Virus record (IMG/VR): IMGVR_UViG_3300035070_003528
Span: 1 to 64,000 of that record
Length of the DNA stretch: 64,000 bases
Reading direction: 5' to 3' (one strand)
Origin: a virus
The notes under the pieces were generated by a model, which had not been told where the DNA came from, did not search any database, and saw nothing but the letters and a program-made list of their open reading frames with translations. Both the position numbers and the translations under genes were made by a program. The stretch's first letter is position 1, and each line of letters begins with the position of its first letter. Positions 16,657 through 23,820 of the stretch are shown piece by piece.

Positions 16657-16995
16657 TCAATTTTCAACACGAAAACTTTGCACAACACCATCGAACACTG
16701 TGATTTCATTCCAGTATCTTCCGTTTACCTCTCTTTTGGTACAATACACTCGCATGTAAGCAGTCCCGTTTTCTGCGTTACTACTATCATCATTGTCATC
16801 TGCTTTGCATTCGTGAGCAATAACAGTTGTCACATCATTGTTGATTAGCGTGATTTCATAAGATAGAAGCTGGTCTTGATACTGTGCGCTCATTGCGTCT
16901 TCTGTGGCATTGATGTCTATTTCGTACCCCTGTCCATCTTGGCACGATGTTGATAAAATAATCACAAAAATTAATACCGCCATTAGTTTCTTCAT
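16657..16995 (-). CDS. Small lipoprotein
   Basis: About 112 residues from the ATG at 16995 (TGGAG upstream; the longer frame is rejected). Signal peptide MKKLMAVLIFVIILSTSC with lipobox Cys18, then a mature acidic domain with three further Cys. Phage lipoproteins often block superinfection or change the host envelope; the role here is unknown. The gene is preceded by a long leader with a 30-bp stem. Confidence 0.7.
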   Translation of the reverse strand: MKKLMAVLIFVIILSTSCQDGQGYEIDINATEDAMSAQYQDQLLSYEITLINNDVTTVIAHECKADDNDDSSNAENGTAYMRVYCTKREVNGRYWNEITVFDGVVQSFRVEN

Positions 16996-17002
16996 AATAT
17001 TC

Positions 17003-17137
17003 TCCAAATAAAAAAGACCATTTACTAACTGCTCAAAGTTTCCCTTGAGTGCCACCCCAAGTCAATTATCTAATACACTATTTACGGGCTTATGTATTTA
17101 GACGACTAACTTTGAAGCAGCTAGTAAATGGTCTTTT
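17003..17137 (-). promoter_or_regulatory. Long imperfect stem ending in a T-tract, in the lipoprotein leader
   Basis: 17,108-17,137 and 17,013-17,040 are complementary over about 29 bases with one mismatch and one bulge, enclosing about 67 bases. On the minus strand the stem is followed by TTTTTTATTT and then the GGAG of the lipoprotein gene, so it looks like an attenuator or a structured RNA. The apical part contains GGGGTGGCAC. Confidence 0.65.
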
Positions 17138-17296
17138 AGTATAGCACAATTCCGTAAACAATAGTGTGGCAGACTATTGCGGCTAGTTAAAAGTTAAATT
17201 GTTAAGTGTTGAGTGAGGAGATTTACAACTGTTTTATCTAAACCCTCTTGCCGAAGTACCGAATTCAGTCTCGACTTTCAATCAACAACTGTCAAA

Positions 17297-17325
17297 ATGA
17301 TACTACCATACGGCCGTTTTGTCAA
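17297..17325 (-). promoter_or_regulatory. Sigma70-type promoter with ACGGCCGT in the spacer
   Basis: TTGACA (17325-17320), 17-base spacer containing ACGGCCGT, TATCAT (17302-17297). It would drive the lipoprotein leader about 300 bases downstream. The 17,138-17,296 stretch has no gene that I can support. Confidence 0.65.
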
Positions 17326-17343
17326 CCAGTACCATTATCCCAA

Positions 17344-17430
17344 TTAAGTTCCCCTTGTGATTGACAGTCCAATAAATACCCCAATAAAAAACGCGATTAC
17401 GATAATTGTTAAGATAGTTATAATGCTCAT
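17344..17430 (-). CDS. Micro-membrane protein, 28 residues
   Basis: Nearly all hydrophobic (IITILTIIVIAFFIG), short basic end (TRGT). ATG at 17430 overlaps the upstream stop as ATGA, with a GAGGTGA ribosome binding site. Confidence 0.5.
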   Translation of the reverse strand: MSIITILTIIVIAFFIGVFIGLSITRGT

Positions 17431-17747
17431 TTCACCTCATCAGACCATTGCTTTCGGTAATAGTCATAATACGGTTCTACAATTCGTTCATTAAAATTGC
17501 CTACGGTTAATTCATTAAGCCAGTCATCTTCCTCTGGCGAACCGGCCGTGTTTTTGTAGAATTCAACAAATGCTTCTGTTAATAGTTTCTCTTTGGTCGC
17601 AACTGTGTCGTATGGATACATATTCATCATATGATTGATGTGGTTTACATACCATTCAAGTGGATGAGATAGCCCACAGGCCATTCCTAATTGCGCTGTG
17701 TAGATGAATGTTTCCATTTGCTCTACGGTCATCTTTTCTTCTTCCAC
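17427..17747 (-). CDS. Unknown acidic protein
   Basis: 106 residues, helical and Tyr/Trp-rich with no cysteine cluster. GGAGGA precedes the start. No family recognised. Confidence 0.5.
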   Translation of the reverse strand: MEEEKMTVEQMETFIYTAQLGMACGLSHPLEWYVNHINHMMNMYPYDTVATKEKLLTEAFVEFYKNTAGSPEEDDWLNELTVGNFNERIVEPYYDYYRKQWSDEVK

Positions 17748-17755
17748 GATTCCTC

Positions 17756-17893
17756 CTATATCAATACAAATGATAAGAATAAAATAATAGATATAATAAT
17801 CATGCCGATGCTAAATATTACTAAATCGTTCCAGCAATCCATTCTGTTCCAGAATTCCATGTCATCCCATCGTTCGTTCTCAGAGTCATTCAT
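17756..17893 (-). CDS. Micro-membrane protein, 45 residues
   Basis: Polar N-terminal half rich in Trp and Asp/Glu, then a hydrophobic helix (IIIISIILFLSFVLI). ATG overlaps the stop of the zinc-ribbon gene. Function unknown. Confidence 0.5.
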   Translation of the reverse strand: MNDSENERWDDMEFWNRMDCWNDLVIFSIGMIIISIILFLSFVLI

Positions 17894-18122
17894 TAGTCAC
17901 CAATCCGTTGTACAAATAAATATCCTCACCATCCCAGGTAAATTCGGTTATGATTGGTTGGTCATATTCCATGTGATTATACCCATCTGGCACAGTTGCA
18001 TGTGGGATTACATCGTTTGGCTCAAATTCAACTCGCAACACAACACCACAGCGGCATTTCTTTGATTTGAAATTGTTTAGTTTATTCTCTTTTCCACAAA
18101 TACATCTAACTACTGCATACAT
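17886..18122 (-). CDS. Small zinc-ribbon protein
   Basis: 78 residues. CxC pairs (CICG near residue 8, CRCG near 24) form a zinc knuckle; the remainder is acidic and beta-prone. Similar knuckles occur in the proteins at 33,183 and 43,355. Confidence 0.55.
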   Translation of the reverse strand: MYAVVRCICGKENKLNNFKSKKCRCGVVLRVEFEPNDVIPHATVPDGYNHMEYDQPIITEFTWDGEDIYLYNGLVTNE

Positions 18123-18149
18123 ATTTCACCTCATACCCGAAGGTAATAC

Positions 18150-18350
18150 TTACATTAGTGGCAAGCCGTATTTATTTGGATACCAGAGTTTGCATAATGT
18201 CTCTTTTGCAATTTGATATTCAGTGAGTAAATCGGCCGAGATTGGAACATTTTTTATAAACGCCTTTTCCCGCAATGCCTTCAATTCGCCCTTGAATAGA
18301 TTTTTCTTATTTCGTTTTGTTGCCTGTTTGGCTAGCCTAGTTATTTTCAT
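18150..18350 (-). CDS. Small basic protein
   Basis: 66 residues from ATG 18350 with GGAG seven bases upstream; a longer frame to 18437 overlaps the neighbour and is rejected. Lys/Arg-rich N-terminal half (KQATKRNKKNLFKG). Possible nucleic-acid binder. Confidence 0.5.
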   Translation of the reverse strand: MKITRLAKQATKRNKKNLFKGELKALREKAFIKNVPISADLLTEYQIAKETLCKLWYPNKYGLPLM

Positions 18351-18735
18351 TTCGACTCCACAGGTGATTGAAGTTAATGAATTCAGGCAATTCTTCGCAT
18401 TCAAAGAATTCGTCGCCAGGAACAAGCCATTCTCCATTCTTCAATTCAGGCTTTCCCTCATAGAGATAAGCAGAGCCGTTTTCGTCAAAGGCGAAATATT
18501 TATAATTCTCTGGCACGGCATCCCAATTGATGGAGATGATTGGTTGCGGCCGTTTTTCAACAGTTTGTTTCCAGTTGTCATTGCTTGGTTTGCATTTCAT
18601 AAAATCTCCCGTAATATCAAGCCACCCATAATTGCCCATACTCGGTTTTTTCTTGTACCAGTACCAAGCACCACTGCCGTCCTGTGCAACATATTTCGCC
18701 CAACTCGGCGCGTCTTTCCAATTTGGCTTATTCAT
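18337..18735 (-). CDS. Protein with two tandem repeats, unknown function
   Basis: 132 residues made of two repeats of about 45 residues. Repeat 1 begins NWKDAPSWAKYVAQD and ends DFMKC; repeat 2 begins NWDAVPENYKYFAFD and ends EFFEC. Both have the pattern W-x-x-x-P, aromatic core, G-x-A/S, Tyr, P and W. Duplicated small beta modules of this type are common in phage genomes; function unknown. Confidence 0.55.
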   Translation of the reverse strand: MNKPNWKDAPSWAKYVAQDGSGAWYWYKKKPSMGNYGWLDITGDFMKCKPSNDNWKQTVEKRPQPIISINWDAVPENYKYFAFDENGSAYLYEGKPELKNGEWLVPGDEFFECEELPEFINFNHLWSRNENN

Positions 18736-19012
18736 AATATACCTCCCAAAAATCTTGAATTAATTCTTCGTCATCAGTAAGTTGTTTCAGCACTCGTCGG
18801 AGTGCGATTTCTTCGCCAATGTATTGGTCGTAATTATCGTTGACTGAACAATATGCATAATCTTCAAGCACAGTAGTTGTGTTGTTTTCGTCAAATGCGA
18901 TAGAACAACCAACGGCGCGATTTGCATATGCATCGTGACCAACTCGCATGGGTGAATCAGACATATTAAGATACTTGAATTCTACCGTATAGTCGTATAC
19001 ATGGAAAATCAT
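18728..19012 (-). CDS. Unknown acidic protein
   Basis: 94 residues, Tyr/Asp-rich, ending EVYYE. Overlaps neighbours at both ends (ATGA coupling upstream). No family recognised. Confidence 0.5.
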   Translation of the reverse strand: MIFHVYDYTVEFKYLNMSDSPMRVGHDAYANRAVGCSIAFDENNTTTVLEDYAYCSVNDNYDQYIGEEIALRRVLKQLTDDEELIQDFWEVYYE

Positions 19013-19140
19013 GTCGCTTCACCGTATTGTTCATGGTACTGAATTCGCAAAACAAATTTAATATCGTCTTGTTCTTGCTTAGTTAAGAACCAATAATTTC
19101 GCAGCTTGTTTTTGAGTTTACCAAAATCCTTATCGTTCAC
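19009..19140 (-). CDS. Small unknown protein (GTG start)
   Basis: 43 residues, charged and helical. GTG at 19140 with GGAG eight bases upstream; stop overlaps the next ATG. Fills the gap in an otherwise gap-free operon. Confidence 0.45.
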   Translation of the reverse strand: MNDKDFGKLKNKLRNYWFLTKQEQDDIKFVLRIQYHEQYGEAT

Positions 19141-19336
19141 GTTGTTCTCCTATTTGTGACCATGCCTCTCTGTATATTAATACCTTATCATCTACATCAA
19201 CATCATCCCAATCTGGTAATACATCTCTGTTCTGCACCATATCAAACTCTTGTACCGCTCGTACTTTGTCACCTTCCAATAAGTACACGGTCATTTTAGC
19301 CACGTGTACTAAATCAGAAAACACTTCATTATCCAT
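19130..19336 (-). CDS. Small unknown acidic protein
   Basis: 68 residues, Asp/Val-rich (DWDDVDVDDKV). Overlaps the helix-turn-helix gene by 8 bases. No family recognised. Confidence 0.5.
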   Translation of the reverse strand: MDNEVFSDLVHVAKMTVYLLEGDKVRAVQEFDMVQNRDVLPDWDDVDVDDKVLIYREAWSQIGEQRER

Positions 19337-19559
19337 TATACATTTTCTCCCACAATTTCCATGCTTGCTCCTTTGATAATTCTGGTTTACCCAACAACGC
19401 CCTCATTCTATTTATCTCTCGTAATGTAAACTTGTGGTCGCCAGAGATATTTTTAAACGAGACTATTTTACCATTTCTTAACCAACGATAAATAGTGCGT
19501 CTGGACACGCCAAGAAATTCAGTTACATGTCCGGTATAGAATTCGTAAATGTCATCCAT
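19329..19559 (-). CDS. Excisionase/MerR-type helix-turn-helix protein
   Basis: 76 residues from ATG 19559 (TAATG coupling with the nuclease gene). VTEFLGVSRRTIYRWLRNG is a helix-turn-helix of the excisionase/MerR class, followed by a wing (SGDHKFTLREINRMR). It is probably a DNA-binding regulator of this minus-strand operon or of the divergent tail operon. No integrase is present to pair with an excisionase role. Confidence 0.7.
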   Translation of the reverse strand: MDDIYEFYTGHVTEFLGVSRRTIYRWLRNGKIVSFKNISGDHKFTLREINRMRALLGKPELSKEQAWKLWEKMYNG

Positions 19560-20011
19560 TACCATCTCTCCCACAGTCTGTAACTCAAACTCGTGCATAT
19601 TTTAACTAGCTTCTTGTCATCTAATTTACGTGCGCTCAAGTCAGGTGCGCGACGTACTATTTTCATAACCCCGCTGTCGGTGATTGTTATCAACCCAGCA
19701 TACGGAGGAAGTTCGCCAACCACAGGCCAAAAACCATGCACCACAAAATAGAACCGGCGTGGAATATTACCTGGACTTGGCGAATTAAAATAACTTCTCA
19801 ATTGATTGTGTTTTGGCTTGTTGAAGTCATTCAGAAAATCTGCCCTGTTTAGCTTTATCTCATATTCATGCGCATACCCATATCTGGTCACTCCCACGAA
19901 ATCGCTCTCTGCATTATTGAATAAATAGATATTCGGTATGCCGAATTTATACATGTTCCTCACAAGAACAAGTTGCTTGTATAGTATTTTCTGAATGTCC
20001 TTCTCTGTCAT
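19559..20011 (-). CDS. PD-(D/E)XK nuclease-like protein
   Basis: 150 residues. ESDFVGVTRYGYAHEYEIK gives the Asp and E-x-K nuclease core, preceded by a Tyr/Asn-rich strand and followed by a basic helix with Lys and Arg. VRR-NUC or Holliday-resolvase-like enzymes are the nearest guess. The first codon lies six bases after a TATAAT, suggesting a leaderless mRNA. Confidence 0.55.
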   Translation of the reverse strand: MTEKDIQKILYKQLVLVRNMYKFGIPNIYLFNNAESDFVGVTRYGYAHEYEIKLNRADFLNDFNKPKHNQLRSYFNSPSPGNIPRRFYFVVHGFWPVVGELPPYAGLITITDSGVMKIVRRAPDLSARKLDDKKLVKICTSLSYRLWERW

Positions 20012-20017
20012 ATTGAT

Positions 20018-20023
20018 ATTATA
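20018..20023 (-). promoter_or_regulatory. -10 box of a leaderless minus-strand promoter
   Basis: TATAAT on the minus strand with exactly six bases to the ATG at 20011. No good -35 box is seen. It is divergent from the leaderless tail promoter 43 bases away. Confidence 0.5.
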
Positions 20024-20065
20024 TAATCGAATTGATTGCGATGATATAGTACAAATGTGTCATAG

Positions 20066-20094
20066 TTGATTTTCGCATAGCGGTGACATATAAT
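20066..20094 (+). promoter_or_regulatory. Promoter of the tail operon, leaderless
   Basis: TTGATT (20066-20071), 17-base spacer, TATAAT (20089-20094), then six bases and ATG 20101. The start of transcription should coincide with the A of the ATG. This also rules out the upstream in-frame ATG at 20083. Confidence 0.75.
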
Positions 20095-20100
20095 GGCAAC

Positions 20101-20550
20101 ATGGATAAATTAAAAACATTTCCCAAGAGTACGGAAATATTAGAAGTTTCTGAACTCGGCATTGACGACGCACCCGGTGTGGTGTTTGAATTTTGGAAGA
20201 ACCCCAGCAAGCCCACTGTGACGGCCGTTTTCGACGTAGTAATGGCATCTGCCGATGAACTCAGCGGGTTGTCAAAATACAAGATGGAAGATTTGGAGAA
20301 GCGATATTATTCTGCATTGTGCGAATTGATTATCGATTGCAATATCGAATCTCTTGATTTTAGTTCACCAGAAGCAGCAATGGCATCATTTGAAGCACCT
20401 GATATTCCAATTGGGTTTGTGCATCAAGTTATCGCTAGTTATCTAAGTCATTTGCTACAGTTCAATGATGCTGTAAAAAAAGCACTCGCGTTGTATTTGA
20501 TAGGCTCGGCTTCTGGAAACGACAACGCGACGACAAAGGACGAAAAGTAG
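20101..20550 (+). CDS. Tail assembly chaperone, short (0-frame) form
   Basis: 149 residues from ATG 20101, directly before the tape-measure gene, the standard place for the G-type chaperone. The protein is acidic and helical. The mRNA carries A AAA AAA at 20,475-20,481 near its 3' end, allowing a -1 slip into an open frame that reaches the tape-measure start. The short form should be the main product and coat the tape measure during tail assembly. Confidence 0.75.
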   Translation: MDKLKTFPKSTEILEVSELGIDDAPGVVFEFWKNPSKPTVTAVFDVVMASADELSGLSKYKMEDLEKRYYSALCELIIDCNIESLDFSSPEAAMASFEAPDIPIGFVHQVIASYLSHLLQFNDAVKKALALYLIGSASGNDNATTKDEK

Positions 20551-20741
20551 ACGAGAGTATATTTACGCAAGCCGAGCAGGAACTTGATCCTGAATTGCGC
20601 GATACCATCTACAACATGCGAATAGCAGCGGCGTACAATCATCACACTGGGGCTGGCATTACTCATTTTGATGTGGCACAGTGGGGATGGCGAGATCAAT
20701 CCCTTGCGCTTAATGCTATTGTTTTTATGAATAAAACATAA
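20101..20741 (+). CDS. Tail assembly chaperone, -1 frameshift (G-T) fusion
   Basis: The 0 frame is read through GTA AAA AAA, then a -1 slip at the heptamer A AAA AAA (20,475-20,481) continues from 20,481. The -1 frame is open for about 86 codons to TAA 20,739-20,741, which overlaps the tape-measure ATG as TAATG. The extension contains TQAEQELDPELRDTIYN, AAAYNHHTG and VAQWGWRDQ. This reproduces the lambda G/GT arrangement. Slip efficiency cannot be read from sequence. Confidence 0.75.
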
Positions 20742-23491
20742 TGACTATACAATTACTGATTGATAGCAAATTTAATAGTGCTGGGGTTAAGGAAGCAGAG
20801 GCCAAGGTACAGCGTCTTGCTAAGTTTATTGAGCAAGAGATGAGTACAACCAGCGGGAGTTCTGATTTTTTTGTTAATCAGATGAATGCAGTTAATAACC
20901 CCGGTACAATCGCCGCTATAGAACAACAAATAGCTAAAGTGGATGCGCTTGCCGCAGCGTTTAAGAATGCAGCTATTCAACAATTCTCTCTTGGAAACAT
21001 TGCGGTTGGCGAGGGTATTCAAAAACAGGGCGAAGCACTTGAGCGCACGGCCGAGAGTATGCGCAAATTAACGGGAGCGACAGAACAGCAGAATAACGAG
21101 CAGGAAAAACAAGGCGGGGTTCTTGATTTCATTAACAACAAGTTTAATAAATTTGCTTTTGGCTTGTTTGTTGTGCAAGGTGCTATCAATACAGTAACTC
21201 GATTAATAAAAGGAATGACGGACGCACTTATCGAGGGTGCAAGTATAGCGGATCGTAGTAATTCGTTTAATGTTCTACTGGAAGACGCTGGGGTTAATGC
21301 CGAGGCGATGAGGGCTAGTTTGGTCGGTGCATCACAAGGCGCGATTACGCTTGATGCGGCAATGCGACCGACATTGCAGTTAATGAAAGCAGGTGTTCCA
21401 GAAGTCGCTGGTATGGCTGACAAGTTACTTGAAATGGCAGTTGCTTCCGCAAAACTGTCTGGTGATTTGAGCCAAACAGAGCAAATTTACACAACGCTTG
21501 TTCGTGGTATCGTTCGTGGCTCTCCCCGATTGATTGATAATGCTGATATTTATTTGAAACTCGGTGATGCAAATGAGATATACGCTGCATCTATAGGGAA
21601 AACAGTCGAGCAACTAACTGCCCAGGAGAAAATCATTGCAACAGCAAATGCCGTCGAGGCTCAAGGCGATGCGTTAATAGAACTTGCCGATAAGGTAGAC
21701 AGCACGGCAATTACGTTCCAGAACTTGAAAACAGACGCGGAAGAAGCTGGTCAAGCCCTGTTGTCAGAGGCGGCAACCGGTGCGGCTGGTGCAATAGAAT
21801 GGTTCACCGATCTTGTGCTTACAATGGGTGATGCAACCAGTGCGATGTATGGATTTAGCGAGGAAACGCAAGTCAAGTTGAGACAATTTCGAGAAGCATT
21901 TGCCCAAAACCCATTCACGACATTTGTTCAATCTGTCATTGTTGGCGCAACGGCCGTTAGTGAGGTTATTAAATTTGTTATTAATACCTTGATGGAATTT
22001 CAGAAAGCATTAAAAGATGCGACGATAGCTGGGGTTCAGTCTATTGGCATTCTTGTTGACGTAGCTCGTGGCGCAATGACAGCCGCAGAGGGCATGGCCC
22101 AGATAAAACAAGTGGCGTTGGATGCGGCAAATTCTATGCGTGACGGATTTGACGCATCAGAAGAATGGAATCAAGCGATGGGGCGCGTGGATGAAAAGGC
22201 TAGAGAAGCCGCAATATCGCTTGGTCTTGTTACTCCAGAGATGGATAATCTTGAACAATCGACTGATATGGCATCGGCTGCAAACGATAGGCTTAGTTCA
22301 TCATTTAATAGTCTTTCTGCTGGTATCCAAGCTGCAATAGAAGCCCGTACTGGGTTAGATGCGCAATATCGAGACCGAAAAATAGACATAGAAGAAGGTC
22401 TTAGAGATAAGATCCTTGATATTAACAAAGACACGGCCGAGAAACTTGGCGACATTAGCACGGATTTGCGCGATAAGCTGATAGAAATTGGCGAAAAATA
22501 CCAAGAGGATGTCACGAAATTAGCAGAAGATACGGCAGAGAAATTACAAGACATAGACACGGACTTGGCTGAGAAACTTGCTGACATTACGGAATCTTCG
22601 CAAGACGACAGAACGAATGCCATCAAGAATCGTAACAAGGGCATTGAAGATGCGGAAGAAGATCACCAACGCAAACTAACCGACATCGAGCGCAAGTACG
22701 AAGCGAGTCGGATGAAGGCATTGATTGACCGTGATGCTCGTGCGTTGTTTGAGGCTGAACAAAGTCGCAAGGATGACATCGCTAGTGCTGATGAAGATTT
22801 GCAGGACAAGTTAAAAGATGAAGAAGAAAAACTTCAAGAACAAATTGATAAAATAAATGAGCTTGAAGAAAAACGTCGCCAAGATGCCATTGATGCGGCC
22901 GAAAAACGTCGCCAGGATGCGCTAAAATCTCAAGCCGAACAACTGGACGACCTTAAAAAAGCATTGGCAAAGCAAAAAGAGGAAGAAAATAAAAATGCAG
23001 CAGAGAAACGACGTGACGCTCTGCAAGACGCACAAGAACGTCGCCAAGATGCACAGGATGGCTATCGTGACAGTTTACAGGACTTGGATGAATGGTATCG
23101 AGAACAACAGCTTCGTCAAAAAGAAGCAAACTTACAACAGAAACTAAACGAATTACAGCACTTGGAAGAAATGGGCGAATTAACTCAAGCCCATTTAGAC
23201 GAACTTCGTGGTATGTGGAATGATTACAACGGATTTGTTTCAAACGCCGGGGGCAGTGGTGGTGGGGGAAGTTATGGTAGCCCATCGTCAGGTGGCGGAG
23301 GCGGAGGCGGATCGTCCAGCACTCCTGGTATCGGCGTTGGGGGCGGCACTGGTGCTGGAGTTGGCAACAACAGTCAGATTAATCAATGGCAGCAAAACAA
23401 CATGAAGCTACAGATTAATAGCAATGATAAAATGTTAGAAGACGTGCTTCGTAGTAGCACATATGATTATATGATAGAGGTAGTGCAATGA
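20741..23491 (+). CDS. Tail tape-measure protein
   Basis: 916 residues. Helical N-terminus, a hydrophobic segment at about 135-160 (FGLFVVQGAINTV), then long alpha-helix. Residues about 600-830 are an extremely charged coiled coil with repeats such as AEKRRQDA and KLADI. A Gly/Ser-rich linker (about 840-885) separates a short C-terminal tail (DKMLEDVLRSS). At roughly 0.15 nm per residue the tail would be near 140 nm. It follows the frameshifted chaperone, as expected. Confidence 0.9.
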   Translation: MTIQLLIDSKFNSAGVKEAEAKVQRLAKFIEQEMSTTSGSSDFFVNQMNAVNNPGTIAAIEQQIAKVDALAAAFKNAAIQQFSLGNIAVGEGIQKQGEALERTAESMRKLTGATEQQNNEQEKQGGVLDFINNKFNKFAFGLFVVQGAINTVTRLIKGMTDALIEGASIADRSNSFNVLLEDAGVNAEAMRASLVGASQGAITLDAAMRPTLQLMKAGVPEVAGMADKLLEMAVASAKLSGDLSQTEQIYTTLVRGIVRGSPRLIDNADIYLKLGDANEIYAASIGKTVEQLTAQEKIIATANAVEAQGDALIELADKVDSTAITFQNLKTDAEEAGQALLSEAATGAAGAIEWFTDLVLTMGDATSAMYGFSEETQVKLRQFREAFAQNPFTTFVQSVIVGATAVSEVIKFVINTLMEFQKALKDATIAGVQSIGILVDVARGAMTAAEGMAQIKQVALDAANSMRDGFDASEEWNQAMGRVDEKAREAAISLGLVTPEMDNLEQSTDMASAANDRLSSSFNSLSAGIQAAIEARTGLDAQYRDRKIDIEEGLRDKILDINKDTAEKLGDISTDLRDKLIEIGEKYQEDVTKLAEDTAEKLQDIDTDLAEKLADITESSQDDRTNAIKNRNKGIEDAEEDHQRKLTDIERKYEASRMKALIDRDARALFEAEQSRKDDIASADEDLQDKLKDEEEKLQEQIDKINELEEKRRQDAIDAAEKRRQDALKSQAEQLDDLKKALAKQKEEENKNAAEKRRDALQDAQERRQDAQDGYRDSLQDLDEWYREQQLRQKEANLQQKLNELQHLEEMGELTQAHLDELRGMWNDYNGFVSNAGGSGGGGSYGSPSSGGGGGGGSSSTPGIGVGGGTGAGVGNNSQINQWQQNNMKLQINSNDKMLEDVLRSSTYDYMIEVVQ

Positions 23492-23820
23492 GTTACGCAA
23501 TAAACGGAAGCGCAACAAGCATTGGGCCAACTAGCGTTAGGTGGATACCAATCGTGTCAATAATAGATCACAATCAACAGCCTGTTATTGCCGGTTTCGA
23601 TATTGAACTCGTGTTTGATGTTAGCCGCCCAGCCGATGGATACCAATGGCTAGACAACGTATCATCGACTTCCGTGAATCTAACGATCCCAGATCGATGG
23701 AAAACATCGTTTATTACACTGTCATCTGTGTATTGTGAAATAATGGAATCTCCACCTCAACTTGACATCCACTTAGAACCATTCACGTTGATGGTACACG
23801 GGGTATATGCGACGATATGA
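23488..23820 (+). CDS. Small tail-tip protein
   Basis: 110 residues, beta-rich, no charge clusters. Overlaps the tape-measure stop (ATGA) and the next gene start. Position suggests a distal-tail or tail-hub component; no motif recognised. Confidence 0.5.
   Translation: MSYAINGSATSIGPTSVRWIPIVSIIDHNQQPVIAGFDIELVFDVSRPADGYQWLDNVSSTSVNLTIPDRWKTSFITLSSVYCEIMESPPQLDIHLEPFTLMVHGVYATI

Noticed and set aside
17003-17137. T-box riboswitch (GGGGTGGCAC in the lipoprotein leader)
   Set aside because: The T-box-like word lies in the loop of the long stem, not in an antiterminator arrangement, and the gene is not an aminoacyl-tRNA or amino-acid gene.
19329-19559. Excisionase as a sign of a temperate phage
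   Set aside because: No integrase, repressor or attachment site is seen, and this helix-turn-helix type is also found in ordinary regulators.
20083-20100. ATG at 20083 as the tail chaperone start
   Set aside because: It lies in the spacer of a good promoter; transcription starts at about 20101.
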